A stretch of 51,921 bases of DNA from the NCBI GenBank assembly GCA_903887235.1, contig CAISOX010000097.1:1-51921 (forward strand), written 5' to 3'. Under the pieces are notes generated by a model that saw nothing but the letters and a program-made list of their open reading frames with translations, did no database searches and was not told where the DNA came from. Of the stretch, positions 25,931 through 33,688 are shown in pieces. Origin of the DNA: an uncultured Alphaproteobacteria bacterium. GTDB taxonomy: Bacteria > Pseudomonadota > Alphaproteobacteria > Rickettsiales > Midichloriaceae. The position numbers were made by a program, and so were the translations under genes. The stretch's first letter is position 1; every line of letters starts with the position of its first letter.

Positions 25931-26799
25931 GGTTTCCGTTTTTTGTTTGACATAATTTTTAGCAAAATTACAAGAACCAACCCAATTAGTAATTTTAGAT
26001 TAATCGGATCAACACCAATTTTTAGAAGAAATGTGACTGCTGAATAATATAGTAATGCTCCTAGTAAGCATGCCATGCAATCAATTTTCACTGAGAAATT
26101 CTTGTATCTAAATATTTTTCTCATTGTCTGCACTCCTAAAAGCCACGCAGCTATAGCTGTAAGGGCTATGCCAAATCCCATATTTATATCAGTAAATCCA
26201 TAAATTTGACAAGTTAGTGCACCACTTCCTGCTGCAAGCGCATTACTAAAAGCTAAGCCAATTATTCTATATTTTTCAGGATTACAACCCAACCTATATA
26301 ACAAATGTTTATTATCCCCATAAGCCCTTATTCTCAAACCTAACTGAATATTTAGCAAAATATAAACCATCACTATACAGAAAAGGGTATAGAACGCAGC
26401 AAATATAAACCCTGCATTATCAACAAATGCATAACTGATATACGTTAGCATAGTTTCGTGATTGTAAGTTGTTAAATTTGGAGAACCCATGATTTGCAAA
26501 TTTATACTGTACAACATAAAAATCATCAATATTCCAGCAATTAGGCTATCAATTTTATCATGCCTTTGTATACAGCCAACAACAATTCCTGCAATCAACC
26601 CAGCTAGAATAGCTATCACAAATGCTAAAACTGGATTTATTGCCTCAATTATCAATTTTGCATATACTGCTGCTCCCAATACAAAACTTCCCTCCACAGT
26701 CAAATCCGTAATCTTCATTACTTCATATGAAATATAAATCGCAAGTACTAAAGGTACCAGTGTAAAAGTCTGTAAAAAAACATCCAACACACCCTGCAT
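25912..26799 (-). CDS. ABC transporter permease (BPD_transp_2 family)
   Basis: This is a multi-helix inner-membrane permease of 295 residues in the family of branched-chain amino acid permeases (LivH-like, PF02653). Family marks are the early KITDLTVEGSFVLGAAVYAKL segment, IAGIVVGCIQRHDKIDSLIAGILM, and GLAFSNALAAGSGALTCQIYGFTDINMGFG near residues 185-215. About eight or nine hydrophobic helices are seen. It starts 2 bases after the binding-protein gene ends and overlaps the ATPase gene by 19 bases, so the three are one operon. Confidence 0.9.
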   Translation of the reverse strand: MQGVLDVFLQTFTLVPLVLAIYISYEVMKITDLTVEGSFVLGAAVYAKLIIEAINPVLAFVIAILAGLIAGIVVGCIQRHDKIDSLIAGILMIFMLYSINLQIMGSPNLTTYNHETMLTYISYAFVDNAGFIFAAFYTLFCIVMVYILLNIQLGLRIRAYGDNKHLLYRLGCNPEKYRIIGLAFSNALAAGSGALTCQIYGFTDINMGFGIALTAIAAWLLGVQTMRKIFRYKNFSVKIDCMACLLGALLYYSAVTFLLKIGVDPINLKLLIGLVLVILLKIMSNKKRKPWEKNF

Positions 26800-26801
26800 A
26801 T

Positions 26802-27734
26802 TTAATTTTTAACAATTAATTCTTGTTTATACAAACCATTCTTTAGCGGATTTGGCAACAAAATATTATTCCTAAAAATAATCAAATTTGCTTTGTTATT
26901 AATTTTATAATTCTTTTTGCCTTTATTATCTATTAGTGACATCACTATTTTTGCCCCAACAACCCCAAGTTGCCTCTCCTTCACGCCAAGCGCAACATCA
27001 GCACCACTTTTCACACTCCCTTCATCTGAAGCAATAATAGGAATACCACGCTTTTGAGCAACGTTAACGATAGACGGCATAGCGCTTACTACTAAATGGT
27101 CTTTCAATACTAATATTGCTTGTGATTTTTCATTTACTGTTTGTAATGCAGAAAAAATTTCAGGCATGTTTTGTATAGAAATCACTTGTAAATTACACCC
27201 TATATCTTTTAAAAGAGTTTTGATTAACTTTGACTGATTGAATATTCTAGCATCATTACTATTAATAAGTGTTAAATATTCAGGCTTAGAAATGATAGTT
27301 TGTATAAATTCGACAAACTGTTCCATTGGTACGTTATCTTCGACATTTATCAAATTAGCATTTTCTGCTTTATCATATTCAGAAAGCTCAGCCGCAATAC
27401 TTATAATTTTTTTATCTTTTTTTAACATTTTGATAGCCAATTGCGTAGCGTTTGTCCCAATGGGCACCACCATATCATAATGATTACTAGATATCTGCTG
27501 AAAAATAGTTCTCATTAAATTAGGATCACCCTGTGCATTGTAAATTATCAGCTTATATTGTTCATTAATATTGTTTTTTAATTGCTCCTCAAAACCATCA
27601 ACTATATCATCCATAGCTTTATGACTCATTGGCATTATAATAGCAATTTTATAATGATTTTCAGTTGCTTTAATTTCTTCTAAAGAAACGAATACAGCAA
27701 ACGCAAATATGACATACTTAAAAAATTTAGACAT
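26802..27734 (-). CDS. ABC transporter substrate-binding protein (PF04392 family)
   Basis: This is a periplasmic binding protein of 310 residues with a Sec signal peptide (KFFKYVIFAFAVFVSL core, cleavage near residue 24). The mature protein has the two-lobed periplasmic-binding fold of the ABC_sub_bind family: IAIIMPMSHKAMDDIVDGFEEQL, then VPIGTNATQLA, and GIPIIASDEGSVKSGADVALGV near the C-terminus. It is the first gene of the importer operon. A perfect 9-bp inverted repeat lies 39 bases upstream of its start. Confidence 0.9.
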   Translation of the reverse strand: MSKFFKYVIFAFAVFVSLEEIKATENHYKIAIIMPMSHKAMDDIVDGFEEQLKNNINEQYKLIIYNAQGDPNLMRTIFQQISSNHYDMVVPIGTNATQLAIKMLKKDKKIISIAAELSEYDKAENANLINVEDNVPMEQFVEFIQTIISKPEYLTLINSNDARIFNQSKLIKTLLKDIGCNLQVISIQNMPEIFSALQTVNEKSQAILVLKDHLVVSAMPSIVNVAQKRGIPIIASDEGSVKSGADVALGVKERQLGVVGAKIVMSLIDNKGKKNYKINNKANLIIFRNNILLPNPLKNGLYKQELIVKN

Positions 27735-27772
27735 AACAGCTTATATAAATAATTAAAATAACAAACCACCTA

Positions 27773-27796
27773 TGTCATAGCTTAAACGCTATGACA
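27773..27796. promoter_or_regulatory. Perfect 9-bp inverted repeat upstream of the ABC operon
   Basis: TGTCATAGC and GCTATGACA are separated by six bases. The repeat lies 39 bases upstream of the substrate-binding protein start and downstream of the HTH regulator gene on the same strand. No T-run follows on either strand, so a terminator is unlikely. An operator for a dimeric regulator, perhaps the adjacent XRE-type protein, is a reasonable guess. Confidence 0.4.
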
Positions 27797-27851
27797 AGGT
27801 ATTTAGCAGCAGTTAAATCGCCACCATCGAAAAAATATGATATTTAATTTA

Positions 27852-27950
27852 TATAAACAAGCCATTAAGGAAAGATATATTATTAACCGTTATCACGCAA
27901 TGAAAAATTACATTAGAAATAGGCATTGTCTTAAAATAGTTGAAATATAA
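27852..27950 (+). pseudogene. Possible transposase C-terminal remnant
   Basis: A 32-codon open segment ending in TAA reads YKQAIKERYIINRYHAMKNY and then IRNRHC. It recalls the C-terminal K-x-R-Y-x-I-x-R-x-x-x-x-K-N-Y-R pattern of some transposases. There is no start codon upstream in frame. The match is weak and from memory only. Confidence 0.2.
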
Positions 27951-27958
27951 AATCAATT

Positions 27959-28618
27959 TCACAACTTCTTGGCTATATTATCCCAAATCATATCAAATTG
28001 ATTAGAGTTTACTAAAAATAAATGGAGATTTTCAATTAGTAGTACTCTAAGAGGGTCCAACATAACAAACGCCACCTTTCTATCATAAATATATATTGGC
28101 AATGGAAAAAAGTATTCAGATGGAATCTGTCTATATTCCCTATAACTTTTATACTCAATATCCTCAGCCCCGTCACTGCTCAAAATTTTAGAACTTAAGT
28201 TATTGACCTTTTCCATCCTGTTTTCATGCATCTCTAAATATTCATTATTTATAATTTTAGTTAGTGATTTTTTTTCAATACCACTAATTTTTACACATCC
28301 ACCAACATCTTTAACTGAATCATATATATCATTAAGAAGATATATAACTCCCTCCCTACCATCTAGCGTTTTTACTATATCAAACTTACTCCTAATTCCA
28401 TCATTAATTAAAAATTCTACCCTAGCACTCTTAAATGCTTGATGAATTTTATTAGCTGTTTTACTTGTCAAATGATGCTTATCATTTTCTATATTTGCAA
28501 TCGTTGCTTTTGTTAAATTACACTTATCTGCTAATTCAGATTGTGTCCAGTTTAACAATCCTCTCGCAGCCCTAACTTGGGCACTTGATATCATAACCTG
28601 ATCATTACTCTTACTCAT
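27959..28618 (-). CDS. XRE-family HTH regulator with TrmB-like C-terminal domain
   Basis: Residues 12-67 or so form a Cro/C1-type helix-turn-helix (RAARGLLNWTQSELADKCNL, then TKATIANIEN). The rest, from SGIEKKSLTKII through YREYRQIPSEYFFPLPIYIY, ending in FDMIWDNI, resembles the C-terminal sensing domain of TrmB-like regulators (PLD-like fold). It is probably a ligand- or stress-responsive transcription factor. It lies upstream of the ABC importer on the same strand, separated by 224 bases with a perfect inverted repeat, so control of that operon is plausible. I use the ATG at 28618; a TTG three codons earlier and an ATG eight codons later are alternatives. Confidence 0.82.
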   Translation of the reverse strand: MSKSNDQVMISSAQVRAARGLLNWTQSELADKCNLTKATIANIENDKHHLTSKTANKIHQAFKSARVEFLINDGIRSKFDIVKTLDGREGVIYLLNDIYDSVKDVGGCVKISGIEKKSLTKIINNEYLEMHENRMEKVNNLSSKILSSDGAEDIEYKSYREYRQIPSEYFFPLPIYIYDRKVAFVMLDPLRVLLIENLHLFLVNSNQFDMIWDNIAKKL

Positions 28619-28700
28619 ATTCAACAATGTTACTAATATTTATTTCCTAAGAAATGAGGATATACAAGTGCTATAATTTTACAACAAATTATTAAATATT

Positions 28701-30029
28701 TTATTTATTTAATCTAATTAATATAAGTTTTTTGCTTATCATTGGTAATAAATTCTTAAGTTCCGGACCATCTTCTTGACCAGTTAAAGCAACTCTAAGA
28801 GGCATAAATAATTTTTTACCTCTTAAATCAGTATGTGCCTTTATTGCTTCTATCCATTTACCCCATGTATTCAAATCAAACTTTTCTTCAGGCAATAAAT
28901 TTTTTGCTAAAGAAATTAATTCCTTATCTATAATTTCAGTCTTAATTTCATCTCTACAAACTGTGTACCAATATTTTATATCATCAACACCTTCAATATT
29001 ACCTCTGATAGACAACCAAAATTCTTCATCCATGTCATTTATATTTAGTTTTTGAAGCACATCTTGTATCCCTTCAAAATCCAATAAATGCAACATTTTT
29101 GCATTAAAAGTTTTTAATTCCTTATAATCATACTGCACAGTTGATTTACTTAATTTGGAAAAAGAAAATTCTTTTATCAAATGATCGATGCTCTTTTTTG
29201 CTATTATATTATCAGAGCTTCCAATTTTCGAAAAAAATACAGCAATAGACGAAGGTAATATACCTTTTTCTCTCAATTCTTTAAGACTAAAATCCCCCGC
29301 CCTTTTGGACAATTTTTTATCTTTTGTTGTTAATAACGATATATGACTAAAACTTGGTGGCTCAGCCGATAAAGCTCTAAATAATTGTATATGTATGGCG
29401 CTATTAGATATATGATCTTCACCCCTTATAACGTCAGTTATAGCATATTCAATATCATCAACTACAGAAGCTAGGCTATAGGTCAGACTACCATCATTTC
29501 TAACCAATACTGGATCGCTAAGATTTTTAGCTTCAAACCTTAATTGACCCCTTATTTTATCATCCCATGATATCTCTTCTTCGTTAAGCAAAAATCTCCA
29601 ATAAGGTTGCACTCCTTTGGCCTCTAGCTCCTTTTTTTCATCTAGTGTTAATTTTAGAGACGATCTATCATATATCGGCGGCAGATTTCTACTTAATAAA
29701 CTTTTCTTTTTAACAGCCAATTCTTCTTCAGTTTCATAACAAGCATATAACCTACCTGAATCAATCAATTTTTGTTTTACCTCTTCATATTTATTCAGTC
29801 TATCAGATTGTCTAAAACAGATGTCCCAATCAATTCCAATCCATTTTAAATCCTCTTTTAATGCGTCAATATACATTTCTTTAGATCTTTGAATATCTGT
29901 ATCATCAATTCTCAATATAAACTTTCCAGAATTTGCCCTTGCATATAGCCATGCTATTAGAGCAGTTCTTAAATTACCAACATGTAAAAATCCTGTAGGA
30001 CTTGGTGCAAATCTTGTCGCAATCTTCAT
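28701..30029 (-). CDS. gltX: Glutamate-tRNA ligase
   Basis: This class I synthetase charges tRNA-Glu (or also tRNA-Gln in organisms that use the amidotransferase route, as alphaproteobacteria do). The N-terminus reads TRFAPSPTGFLHVGNLRTAL with the HIGH-type motif HVGN. The second signature is KDKKLSKRAG (KMSKS-type, near residue 240). The C-terminal anticodon-binding domain is complete at 442 residues. Alphaproteobacteria often carry two gltX genes; which one this is cannot be decided here. A 96-residue unknown gene lies 7 bases upstream on the same strand. Confidence 0.95.
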   Translation of the reverse strand: MKIATRFAPSPTGFLHVGNLRTALIAWLYARANSGKFILRIDDTDIQRSKEMYIDALKEDLKWIGIDWDICFRQSDRLNKYEEVKQKLIDSGRLYACYETEEELAVKKKSLLSRNLPPIYDRSSLKLTLDEKKELEAKGVQPYWRFLLNEEEISWDDKIRGQLRFEAKNLSDPVLVRNDGSLTYSLASVVDDIEYAITDVIRGEDHISNSAIHIQLFRALSAEPPSFSHISLLTTKDKKLSKRAGDFSLKELREKGILPSSIAVFFSKIGSSDNIIAKKSIDHLIKEFSFSKLSKSTVQYDYKELKTFNAKMLHLLDFEGIQDVLQKLNINDMDEEFWLSIRGNIEGVDDIKYWYTVCRDEIKTEIIDKELISLAKNLLPEEKFDLNTWGKWIEAIKAHTDLRGKKLFMPLRVALTGQEDGPELKNLLPMISKKLILIRLNK

Positions 30030-30036
30030 ATAAAAT

Positions 30037-30327
30037 TTAATTTTTTGTTATCAATTCATCTGGATCAAAGACATTCTTCATATCAGTATTTTCACTTACA
30101 TATACTATCTTATCAATATTTCTGAAACTAGTTTTTTTGACTGCTTCATATGCACTATCCGCCTCAATCTTTTCAATCTTATCATTAAAATATAAATGAT
30201 ACGAGCCAATATAGTTATTTTTTAACTTAAGAAAGGGAAATTCATAATTTTTAAATTCACCACTTTGTTTATTTTGAGAAAAACCATCTTTGGCGTTATT
30301 AAATTCAAATTTTTTGCTATCTACCAT
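30037..30327 (-). CDS. Hypothetical protein, 96 residues
   Basis: No family is recognised. The product is soluble and charged, without signal peptide or membrane helix. The N-terminal third is rich in Asn, Lys and Phe; a more regular region (YIGSYHLYFNDKIEKIEADS, then AYEAVKKTSFRNIDKIVYVS) reads like a small alpha-beta fold. It sits 7 bases upstream of gltX and 43 bases downstream of tadA on the same strand, so it is likely translated within that operon. Conserved spacing supports a genuine gene. Confidence 0.6.
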   Translation of the reverse strand: MVDSKKFEFNNAKDGFSQNKQSGEFKNYEFPFLKLKNNYIGSYHLYFNDKIEKIEADSAYEAVKKTSFRNIDKIVYVSENTDMKNVFDPDELITKN

Positions 30328-30370
30328 CTTAATAATTTTATTGTTATAAATTCAACTATACATGCATATG

Positions 30371-30820
30371 TTAAGTATATGTTAAACCTTTTTTTCTTAT
30401 TTTTAAAAAAAATTCTTTCATCAAATCCGACGATTTCTGTTGCCCTATTCCGCCATATATTTCTGGTATATGGTTATGCACTTTAGAATTGAATAACCTT
30501 ACTCCGTTTTCAATTGCACCAAATTTTTCATCATATGCACCAAAATATATACGCTTTATTTTACTAAACGCAATTGCTTGCGCGCACATTGCACATGGTT
30601 CAAGCGTTACATACAATTCACAATCGCTTAAATTTGGTCTTTGTAGTTTTTTTGTTGCTTCTCTTATACACAAAATCTCAGCATGAGCAGTGGGATCATG
30701 CTCTGATCTCATTTTATTATAGTCAGTTGCAATTATATCATTATTATATACTATCACCGCACCAACAGGCACTTCATTTTTTTCAGCAGCTATCCTGGCC
30801 TGATCTAAAGCGTACTTCAT
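30371..30820 (-). CDS. tadA: tRNA-specific adenosine deaminase TadA
   Basis: TadA converts A34 to inosine in tRNA-Arg(ACG). The zinc deaminase motifs are intact: HAEILCI with the proton-shuttle Glu, and PCAMCAQA with both zinc cysteines. The flanking segments EVPVGAVIVYNN and FGAYDEKFGAIENG are typical. Starting at the ATG at 30820 gives 149 residues, near the family norm; a TTG at 30856 would add 12 residues and overlap suhB. Neither start has a clear ribosome-binding site. The C-terminal FFLKIRKKG is the usual final helix. Confidence 0.94.
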   Translation of the reverse strand: MKYALDQARIAAEKNEVPVGAVIVYNNDIIATDYNKMRSEHDPTAHAEILCIREATKKLQRPNLSDCELYVTLEPCAMCAQAIAFSKIKRIYFGAYDEKFGAIENGVRLFNSKVHNHIPEIYGGIGQQKSSDLMKEFFLKIRKKGLTYT

Positions 30821-30839
30821 AAATTTATTTTTGTATAAA

Positions 30840-31661
30840 TTAACTACTCTTTTCAATTTCGCTTACTAACCTATCATTTCCTGCAATAACTCCTTCATAT
30901 ATATTTAGTTCTAAATCCTTTCCATTTAAGTCTCTAACCACACCCCCAGCCTCTCTAATAAGTATTAAACCTGCAGCATAATCCCATAAATGCAACTTAC
31001 CCTGAATCAATAAATTTATCCTGCCATCTGCTAAATACGCCATTTCTAATGCAGATGCCCCAAAGATTCTAATTTTACTATGCTTTAAGTGGATAAAATT
31101 TAAATATTTTTTTATCGTAGCATTTCTATTTGAATCATCATGAATAGCACAAATTACCCTCTCGTAATCATTGTGAGCAGATACCTTTATTTTTCTTTGT
31201 ATTCCCATGCTATCTATTAAAAAAGCTCCCATGCTCTTACCTGCCCAAAATATTTCATTATTAACAGGATTACACACAACTCCCAATAAAATGCTCGATT
31301 CATCTTTAGTAATTTTTGCCAAAGCTACTGATATGCAAAAAAACGGCACCCCATGCATAAAATTAAATGTACCGTCAATAGGGTCGATTATCCATTTGTA
31401 TTTCGTCTGATCAGAATTATCATTTTTAATACTTTCCAAAATACCACTTTCCTCTGTGATAAAACTATACTCAGGTCTGCTTTTTTGTAAATGGTATATC
31501 AAGATTTTTTCTGCAGTTAAATCTGTTTTAGTAACAAAATTTGCAACTCCTTTTTTGGAAATTTGCAATTTTTCAACTTCATAAAAATCTTTAGTGATTT
31601 TTACTGAGGCCTTTCTAACAGCTTCTAAAACAACATTTAAGTCTGCATTAAAATTTTTCAT
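30840..31661 (-). CDS. suhB: Inositol monophosphatase family protein (SuhB-like)
   Basis: This is a Mg-dependent phosphatase of the IMPase/FIG superfamily, about 273 residues from the ATG at 31661, close to E. coli SuhB (267). Metal-site motifs are seen: EES (residues about 70-72), WIIDPIDGTFNFMHG (motif 1, DPIDGT) and LWDYAAGLILIREAGG (motif 2, WDxAAG). In E. coli SuhB also takes part in ribosomal RNA antitermination; which role applies here is unknown. An upstream GTG/ATG-type extension of 37 residues is open but has no family match. tadA follows after 19 bases. Confidence 0.92.
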   Translation of the reverse strand: MKNFNADLNVVLEAVRKASVKITKDFYEVEKLQISKKGVANFVTKTDLTAEKILIYHLQKSRPEYSFITEESGILESIKNDNSDQTKYKWIIDPIDGTFNFMHGVPFFCISVALAKITKDESSILLGVVCNPVNNEIFWAGKSMGAFLIDSMGIQRKIKVSAHNDYERVICAIHDDSNRNATIKKYLNFIHLKHSKIRIFGASALEMAYLADGRINLLIQGKLHLWDYAAGLILIREAGGVVRDLNGKDLELNIYEGVIAGNDRLVSEIEKSS

Positions 31662-31841
31662 TACATCTATTTTATTTACGGTTGAAACGATTATGAACAA
31701 AAATCTCAATAATTCAATTAATAATTCGTTGTTATTTTTTCGCAATGGATTATTAATTAATATTACAATCATAGGATAATTTTTCTAGTATAATAAAAAA
31801 AGGAATGATACGTTTCTAATATAATTATTTTTGAGGTTTGT

Positions 31842-33185
31842 GTGCCTAGTGAATTAGAAATTTTAACTGCAATAAGAGATATAATGGTTATTGAAAGTTT
31901 GAATGGTATCGATCCATTACACTACGCAGCAATATATGGAATTGAATTGGAAGGGAAAAGCCCTGTATTATGGGCTGTTGAGAATAATAAAAAAATTGAT
32001 AATAAGGATCCATTACTATACGCCCTATTAAATGAAGGTTTTGATGTAAACAAAAATGTTTTAGAGGCAGTGCCAGAGGGCTACCAAATAAATGTGAGTG
32101 ATGAAGTATCATATTCTGTTGAGGAATTCAAAACAAAAGTAACTGATAGTATTACTAGCAAGCAGGATTTTGAAGGCTTAAATTCCGAACAATTAATGAA
32201 AATTGCTATTAATGGCAATTTTATGATAGAGGGTAAATCTCCAATACAATATGCTATTGAAAATCGTCCTGGCGGCCTTCAACAGGGAGTTAAAAGTATT
32301 CTTAAAGAACAAGGTCGCGACGAACAGCTAAAAGAATTTTACCAAAATCTTGCTAATAATCCCGCAGAAAATTCACAATTAATTGAACTTTTTGCCAATG
32401 AGTATAATGCGACAGGAAGGGGAAAAGAAAATTTTGTGGAAATTATGTGTCCTTTAGTTGAACAAGGCATAAAAGTACCTGATAGTTTAGTGGAGTTATA
32501 CATAAAGGATAAACTTAAGGAGGAAATTCCATCAATTGATAAGATACATCAAAATCATAAGGAACAAGCTCTTTTTTCTGTGATTGATTTATATCTTGAA
32601 TCCACCCAAGATCAAGATAAGATAAATCTTAAGATAATGCATGAAAAATTAGCAAAGGATTTAAATTTAGACACAAATAAACCAGATTCGCCGCTCGCTA
32701 AATTTGTTTCTAATCCCGAAGAGTGCGCAAACAAAATAAAGAATTTACTTAATAAGTTACCTAAACAAGAGCAATCAGATTTAGTTATTGAAGGTAGTGC
32801 CAAAAATATAGATTTAAAAAGTTTATATACACAATATGATTTAGACACACTTAAAAATCTTAATGATGTTGGTAATAAACTTGGAGAAATGGAACCCGAG
32901 GTTAAAAATTTTAGTTTTGCAAGTAAAATCGGCCTTGCCTTAGCTATAATCACAATTATTCCTGGGATTATAATTGGAATTATAAAATTGGTGTCTGATA
33001 TTAGCGCAAACCGAGAACTTAAAGATCAACAACTTGAAGCTTTGGAAGTAAACCAAGAATTAGGTAAATTAAGTGTTGTTAAGGCCCCTGGTGAAGGTGT
33101 TCAGGCTAATAGTGCAGGCGCTAAAAAATTTACTGAAACGGTTCTAAATATGCGATCGGCAAATACAAATGCTCATGGACATTAG
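31842..33185 (+). CDS. Ankyrin-like repeat protein with C-terminal membrane helix, unknown function
   Basis: A 447-residue protein starting with GTG (GAGG seven bases upstream). Residues 20-70 and 125-145 hold degenerate ankyrin-like units: GIDPLHYAAIYGIELEGKSP, then VLWAVENNKKI, and GKSPIQYAIEN. The middle is helical and charged. Near residues 366-388 a hydrophobic segment, IGLALAIITIIPGIIIGIIK, is a probable membrane helix, followed by a short polar tail. No signal peptide is seen. Tail-anchored or single-pass ankyrin proteins are frequent among host-interaction proteins in Rickettsiales, but a role as effector is only inference. The gene stands alone between divergent suhB and the tRNA region. 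Confidence 0.85.
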   Translation: MPSELEILTAIRDIMVIESLNGIDPLHYAAIYGIELEGKSPVLWAVENNKKIDNKDPLLYALLNEGFDVNKNVLEAVPEGYQINVSDEVSYSVEEFKTKVTDSITSKQDFEGLNSEQLMKIAINGNFMIEGKSPIQYAIENRPGGLQQGVKSILKEQGRDEQLKEFYQNLANNPAENSQLIELFANEYNATGRGKENFVEIMCPLVEQGIKVPDSLVELYIKDKLKEEIPSIDKIHQNHKEQALFSVIDLYLESTQDQDKINLKIMHEKLAKDLNLDTNKPDSPLAKFVSNPEECANKIKNLLNKLPKQEQSDLVIEGSAKNIDLKSLYTQYDLDTLKNLNDVGNKLGEMEPEVKNFSFASKIGLALAIITIIPGIIIGIIKLVSDISANRELKDQQLEALEVNQELGKLSVVKAPGEGVQANSAGAKKFTETVLNMRSANTNAHGH

Positions 33186-33270
33186 CAATGGGTAAGTAAA
33201 TATACTCCCATAAGTATTTAAGCACCATACACCTTTTATTAGGTAGGCAGCTTTATTGCATTTTAATTTT

Positions 33271-33336
33271 TTAACCTATAGTTAACCTAAGCTGGGGTTA
33301 AGATTACGTTACAATTATGTTACATTTACGTTACAA
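33271..33336 (+). promoter_or_regulatory. Six 11-bp phased repeats with a CtrA-type box
   Basis: Blocks start at 33271, 33282, 33293, 33304, 33315 and 33326, exactly 11 bases apart; five begin with TTA. The first two form TTAA-CCTATAG-TTAACC, a perfect TTAA-N7-TTAAC CtrA box as known from Caulobacter. Half-sites continue in step as TTAA-N7-TTAC-N7-TTAC-N7-TTAC from 33298 to 33334. One turn of helix per unit would put all sites on one face of the DNA. Binding by CtrA is inference. Confidence 0.55.
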
Positions 33337-33380
33337 AATGAAAATTAGGGATAAAGAGAATTAATTAAGCTAAATAAATT

Positions 33381-33457
33381 TGGTGTTCCCGACGGGATTC
33401 GAACCTGTGACCTTTGGATTAGGAATCCAACGCTCTATCCTGCTGAGCTACGGGAAC
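33381..33457 (-). tRNA. tRNA-Arg (anticodon CCT)
   Basis: Read on the minus strand, the 77 bases fold as a standard cloverleaf. The acceptor stem is GTTCCCG pairing with CGGGAAC. The D arm has GCTC/GAGC. The anticodon stem is TTGGA/TCCAA with loop TTCCTAA. The T arm is ACAGG-TTCGAAT-CCCGT (final pair G-C, one wobble). The discriminator is A and CCA is encoded. The anticodon CCT reads AGG arginine codons. Confidence 0.95.
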
Positions 33458-33532
33458 AAATTTTAGCATGATAAGGCTACATGATAAGGTATTTATTAAT
33501 AAATACAATAAATTTATATTTTTCACTCATTA

Positions 33533-33688
33533 TACCAATTCCCTAAAATAGCTTGATAGATAAATTAGTATTTTTAAGAGATTTTTATAGCATTTGAGCC
33601 TAATGTATCCAGATACATGGCGAAGATGATATGAAAAAATCACCAAAAAGACTAATTTTAAATGTTAAATTATTTTAAGTGATTGGTA
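33533..33688. mobile_element. Intact 156-bp MITE with about 50-bp imperfect terminal inverted repeats
   Basis: The element starts TACCAATTCCCTAAAATAGC and ends with the inverted copy GTGATTGGTA. The arms match imperfectly for about 50 bases (for example AAATTAGTATTTTTAA against AAATTAGTCTTTTTGG). It has no coding capacity. TTA flanks both ends (33530-33532 and 33689-33691), consistent with a 3-bp target duplication. The right-hand TTA is also the stop codon of addA on the minus strand. Partial relatives occur at 427-499 and 42502-42555. Confidence 0.75.

Larger units (their letters stand above)
33186..33688. other. Intergenic region with phased repeats, tRNA gene and MITE
   Basis: There is no protein gene. 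From left to right the region holds an 11-bp phased repeat array (33271-33336), the tRNA-Arg gene on the minus strand (33381-33457), a 12-13-bp direct repeat around ATGATAAGG (33467-33491), and the intact MITE (33533-33688). Confidence 0.7.
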
